Assembly (NCBI GenBank): GCA_030833205.1
Contig: JAURHS010000011.1
Coordinates: 1-45,918 of the forward strand
DNA length: 45,918 nucleotides
Direction: 5' to 3'
Origin: Prosthecobacter sp.
GTDB taxonomy: Bacteria > Verrucomicrobiota > Verrucomicrobiia > Verrucomicrobiales > Verrucomicrobiaceae
Shown here: piece after piece, positions 44,400 to 45,918 of the stretch
How the letters are laid out: every line of letters starts with the position of its first letter
How positions within the stretch are numbered: position 1 is the stretch's first letter
Notes under the pieces: model-generated
Databases searched by the model: none
What the model saw: only the letters and a program-made list of their open reading frames with translations
What the model was told of the DNA's origin: nothing
Position numbers and translations under genes: made by a program

Positions 44400-44459
44400 G
44401 GTCTCACTTGTTGGGATGAGACCTACCCATCCAAGCCTCATGTGGCGATGTGCCGCCAC
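44400..44459. repeat. Two inverted repeats in the leader of the PstS-like gene
   Basis: GGTCTCA (44400-44406) and TGAGACC (44417-44423) form a perfect 7-bp stem around 10 bases, 31-54 bp before the ATG. GTGGCG (44442-44447) and CGCCAC (44454-44459) form a second, 6-bp stem around 6 bases. Both lie between the shared dyad and the start codon. They may fold in the 5' untranslated RNA or be protein-binding sites, and neither has a T-run. Confidence 0.5.
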
Positions 44460-44467
44460 GGCTTGCG

Positions 44468-44485
44468 GGTGACTTTTTGGTCACC
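44468..44485. promoter_or_regulatory. 18-bp dyad / Pho-box-like element upstream of the PstS-like gene
   Basis: GGTGACTTTTTGGTCACC is a perfect 6-bp inverted repeat around 6 bases, 99 bp before the ATG of the PstS-like gene. It can also be read as two 7-bp units separated by four T (GGGTGAC-TTTT-TGGTCAC), the spacing of a Pho box. Fifteen of 18 positions recur before the TpsB operon at nearly the same distance from the start codon, which argues for a common regulator. The identity of that regulator (PhoB-like or other) is inference. Confidence 0.6.
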
Positions 44486-44620
44486 TTCGTGCCGATGCCC
44501 CAGGAGTGCTTTTGCACAATAGTTCCATACTTCTACCGCAGGGGTTGAGGCGGCGTCACAGGGCTGCCCGCATCCTCCGCTGGCGAGGATGTTTTGAGGA
44601 AGAATCGCGATGCGAGCCCT

Positions 44621-45466
44621 TCAGGAGACAAGCACGGCCTCAGCTTCGCCCTGAGTTGAAGTCATGGAGTTCAAGGCTGCTTGTTGGTGCACCGTGCCCT
44701 TGGGGAGACGATGGGTGCGACGACAGAATTCAGGGTAGTCAATGACCTCGAAGCTGCCGTCGTGGTGCTCAATCACTGCCGTGCAACTCTCCACCCAATC
44801 CCCGCTGTTGAGGTAGTGAACGCCGCCGATGACGCGGTCTGCTGCGGTGTGAATGTGGCCGCAGATGATGCCGTTGCAGCCGTGGCCGCGGGCCAGGCCC
44901 TGCAGTTGTTGCTCGTAGGCTCCCACAAACTTCATCGCCTGCTTGACCCGGGATTTCACCCATTGGCTGAGTGAAAAGGCCTCTGCCCGGCGAAGTCTGC
45001 GCCATGCATTGAAAAGGCGGTTGAAGCGAAGCAGCAGGTCGTAGCCAATGGCGCCGACTTTGGCCAACCAGAGATAATGGGTGCAGACATGGTCGAATCC
45101 ATCACCGTGAACCACCAGATAGCGCTGCTCTCCGCGTTCGAGAATGTGTTGACGGCCAAAGCGGATGCCGGGCAGCGTAAAATGGCCGAAGTTCTCCAAA
45201 ACCTCGTCGTGATTGCCGCGCAGATAAATGACCTCCACGCGTTCCTTTTCCATTTTTTTCAGCAGGCTGCGCAGGAAGTGCGTGTGCTTGGGCAACCACT
45301 TGCCCGAGCTTTTCAGGGCCCACCAATCAATGATGTCGCCGTTGAGGATGAGTTGGTCGCAGCAGGTGTGACGCAGCAAATGGGCGGCCTCGAGGCTACG
45401 GCTATCCTTCATGCCCAGATGGAGATCGGAGAGAATCAGCGTGCGGACGCGAAGCTTGGATTTCAT
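44621..45466 (-). CDS. PlcP-type metallophosphoesterase (phospholipase C-like / LpxH family)
   Basis: From the ATG at 45466 the protein has 281 residues with all calcineurin-like metal motifs: SDLHLG, GDIIDWW, GNHDE, HGDGFD and GHIHTA. Its overall pattern and the segment LNSGDWVESCTAVIEHHDG match the Pho-regulated PlcP of alpha-proteobacteria. PlcP hydrolyses phosphatidylethanolamine and phosphatidylcholine to diacylglycerol so that phosphorus can be recycled. Databases commonly label such proteins UDP-2,3-diacylglucosamine diphosphatase (LpxH), which is the main alternative. No signal peptide is seen, so it probably acts at the inner face of the cytoplasmic membrane. Its ATG overlaps the stop of the upstream methyltransferase (ATGA), which strongly links the two; a BtaB-like partner favours the PlcP reading. 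Confidence 0.85.
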   Translation of the reverse strand: MKSKLRVRTLILSDLHLGMKDSRSLEAAHLLRHTCCDQLILNGDIIDWWALKSSGKWLPKHTHFLRSLLKKMEKERVEVIYLRGNHDEVLENFGHFTLPGIRFGRQHILERGEQRYLVVHGDGFDHVCTHYLWLAKVGAIGYDLLLRFNRLFNAWRRLRRAEAFSLSQWVKSRVKQAMKFVGAYEQQLQGLARGHGCNGIICGHIHTAADRVIGGVHYLNSGDWVESCTAVIEHHDGSFEVIDYPEFCRRTHRLPKGTVHQQAALNSMTSTQGEAEAVLVS

Positions 45467-45918
45467 GGTCTGGTGGTTGGGGTGGTGGCGCGCGTGCCAA
45501 CAAAGCTGAAGTACTGCCACAAGCCCCCATAGGCGCTGTGGCGGCTGGCATCCACTGGCAGGAACTGAGTGCACAATCCGGGCAGGATGCGACCATCCAT
45601 GCGCACATGGTTCAGAGCCATCCACCTGGCGAAACCAGTCCTGGGACTGGCGTCAAAATCAACGACGGCCAAGTAACCACCGGGTTGCAGGGCCTGCGCA
45701 ATGCGATGAAGATTATCGTTGATCGTGCCTGAGAACATGCTCAGCGAGTAGGAGCAGAGAATCAGATCGTGCTGCATGCCTGCAGGATCAAATGCCGCCT
45801 CGGTGAGTTTGGCGCGCGGGCAGTGGCGGCGCGCATGACGAAGCATGCTTGAGCAAAGATCAATGCCGTGAAGTTCTGCTCGGGGATAGAGTTGCTCGAG
45901 AACTTTCAGATTGCGGCC
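45463..45918 (-). CDS. BtaB-like SAM-dependent methyltransferase, N-terminus beyond window
   Basis: The frame is open to the right edge, giving the last 151 residues. GRNLKVLEQLYPRAELHGID followed by LCSSML is the end of SAM motif I with motif II ('TGRNL...GIDxSxxML'). LILCSYSLSMFSG and IAQALQPGGYLAVVDF correspond to motif III and beyond. This set resembles BtaB, the methyltransferase that turns diacylglycerylhomoserine into the betaine lipid DGTS under phosphate starvation. UbiE-type or phosphatidylethanolamine methyltransferases are the alternatives. The stop overlaps the PlcP-type start by ATGA, the arrangement expected if PlcP supplies diacylglycerol to betaine-lipid synthesis. The BtaA partner would have to lie to the right of this window. 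Confidence 0.75.
   Translation of the reverse strand, partial: GRNLKVLEQLYPRAELHGIDLCSSMLRHARRHCPRAKLTEAAFDPAGMQHDLILCSYSLSMFSGTINDNLHRIAQALQPGGYLAVVDFDASPRTGFARWMALNHVRMDGRILPGLCTQFLPVDASRHSAYGGLWQYFSFVGTRATTPTTRP

Noticed and set aside
44571-44591. Hairpin CATCCTC-7-GAGGATG after the PlcP-type gene as a terminator
   Set aside because: No T-run follows on the minus strand, and the short T-run on the other side serves no gene. It is left as a chance or weak structure.
1-45918. CRISPR arrays, tRNA or rRNA genes, insertion sequences, prophage or integrase genes
   Set aside because: I found no regularly spaced repeats, no cloverleaf or rRNA-like segment, and no transposase or integrase motif in any frame. 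Gaps between genes are all under 300 bp.

Overview
The window is GC-rich and densely coded. All or nearly all genes seem to encode exported, outer-membrane or envelope proteins. Three things point to the Planctomycetes-Verrucomicrobia (PVC) group, most likely a Verrucomicrobiota: paired cytochrome-c/DUF1549/DUF1553 ('PSD1') and DUF1501 genes, several Cys-type secreted sulfatases, and an ExbB protein fused to DUF2341 and LamG domains. Recognisable Shine-Dalgarno sites are scarce, so several starts were chosen by signal-peptide position. The taxonomic assignment is an inference from gene content only. No rRNA, tRNA, CRISPR array or insertion sequence was seen.

Left part (1-21.1 kb), sulfated-polysaccharide catabolism. 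A long minus-strand series reads, in transcription order: beta-helix protein (10280-11572), LPS-type methyltransferase (9392-10234), sulfatase with EF-hands (7586-9304), PSD1 cytochrome protein (4958-7519), DUF1501 protein (3499-4950), beta-helix/lyase-like protein (2165-3424), sulfatase (263-2161) and a sulfatase cut by the window edge (1-150). Divergent from it on the plus strand are a second PSD1-DUF1501 pair (11817-16227) and a membrane-bound spermidine-synthase-like protein (16314-18590). An NhaR-like LysR regulator (18653-19540), with a 22-bp palindrome in front of it, and an iduronate-2-sulfatase-like enzyme (19621-21066) follow on the minus strand.

Right part (21.1-39.7 kb), the most unusual section. 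Seven minus-strand genes with gaps of only 3-20 bp form one operon: a TpsB/FhaC-type outer-membrane transporter, ExbB fused to DUF2341-LamG, ExbD, a TonB-like protein, a putative porin, a coiled-coil periplasmic protein, and a 3,713-residue filamentous-haemagglutinin-family exoprotein. This places a complete TonB-ExbB-ExbD energy module inside a two-partner secretion locus, with no classical TonB-dependent receptor in view.

Far right (39.7-45.9 kb). A strong intrinsic terminator separates that operon from a Calx-beta surface protein and a PstS-like binding protein that carries an inserted beta-module. Beyond these lie a PlcP-type metallophosphoesterase and a BtaB-like lipid methyltransferase that overlap by ATGA. 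PlcP and BtaB are known from phosphate-starvation lipid remodelling. The PstS-like gene and the TpsB operon share an 18-bp dyad at almost the same distance from their start codons. My main hypothesis is that the right half is a co-regulated, probably phosphate-responsive, locus in which a TonB-coupled two-partner secretion system and a porin act together with a phosphate-binding surface protein.
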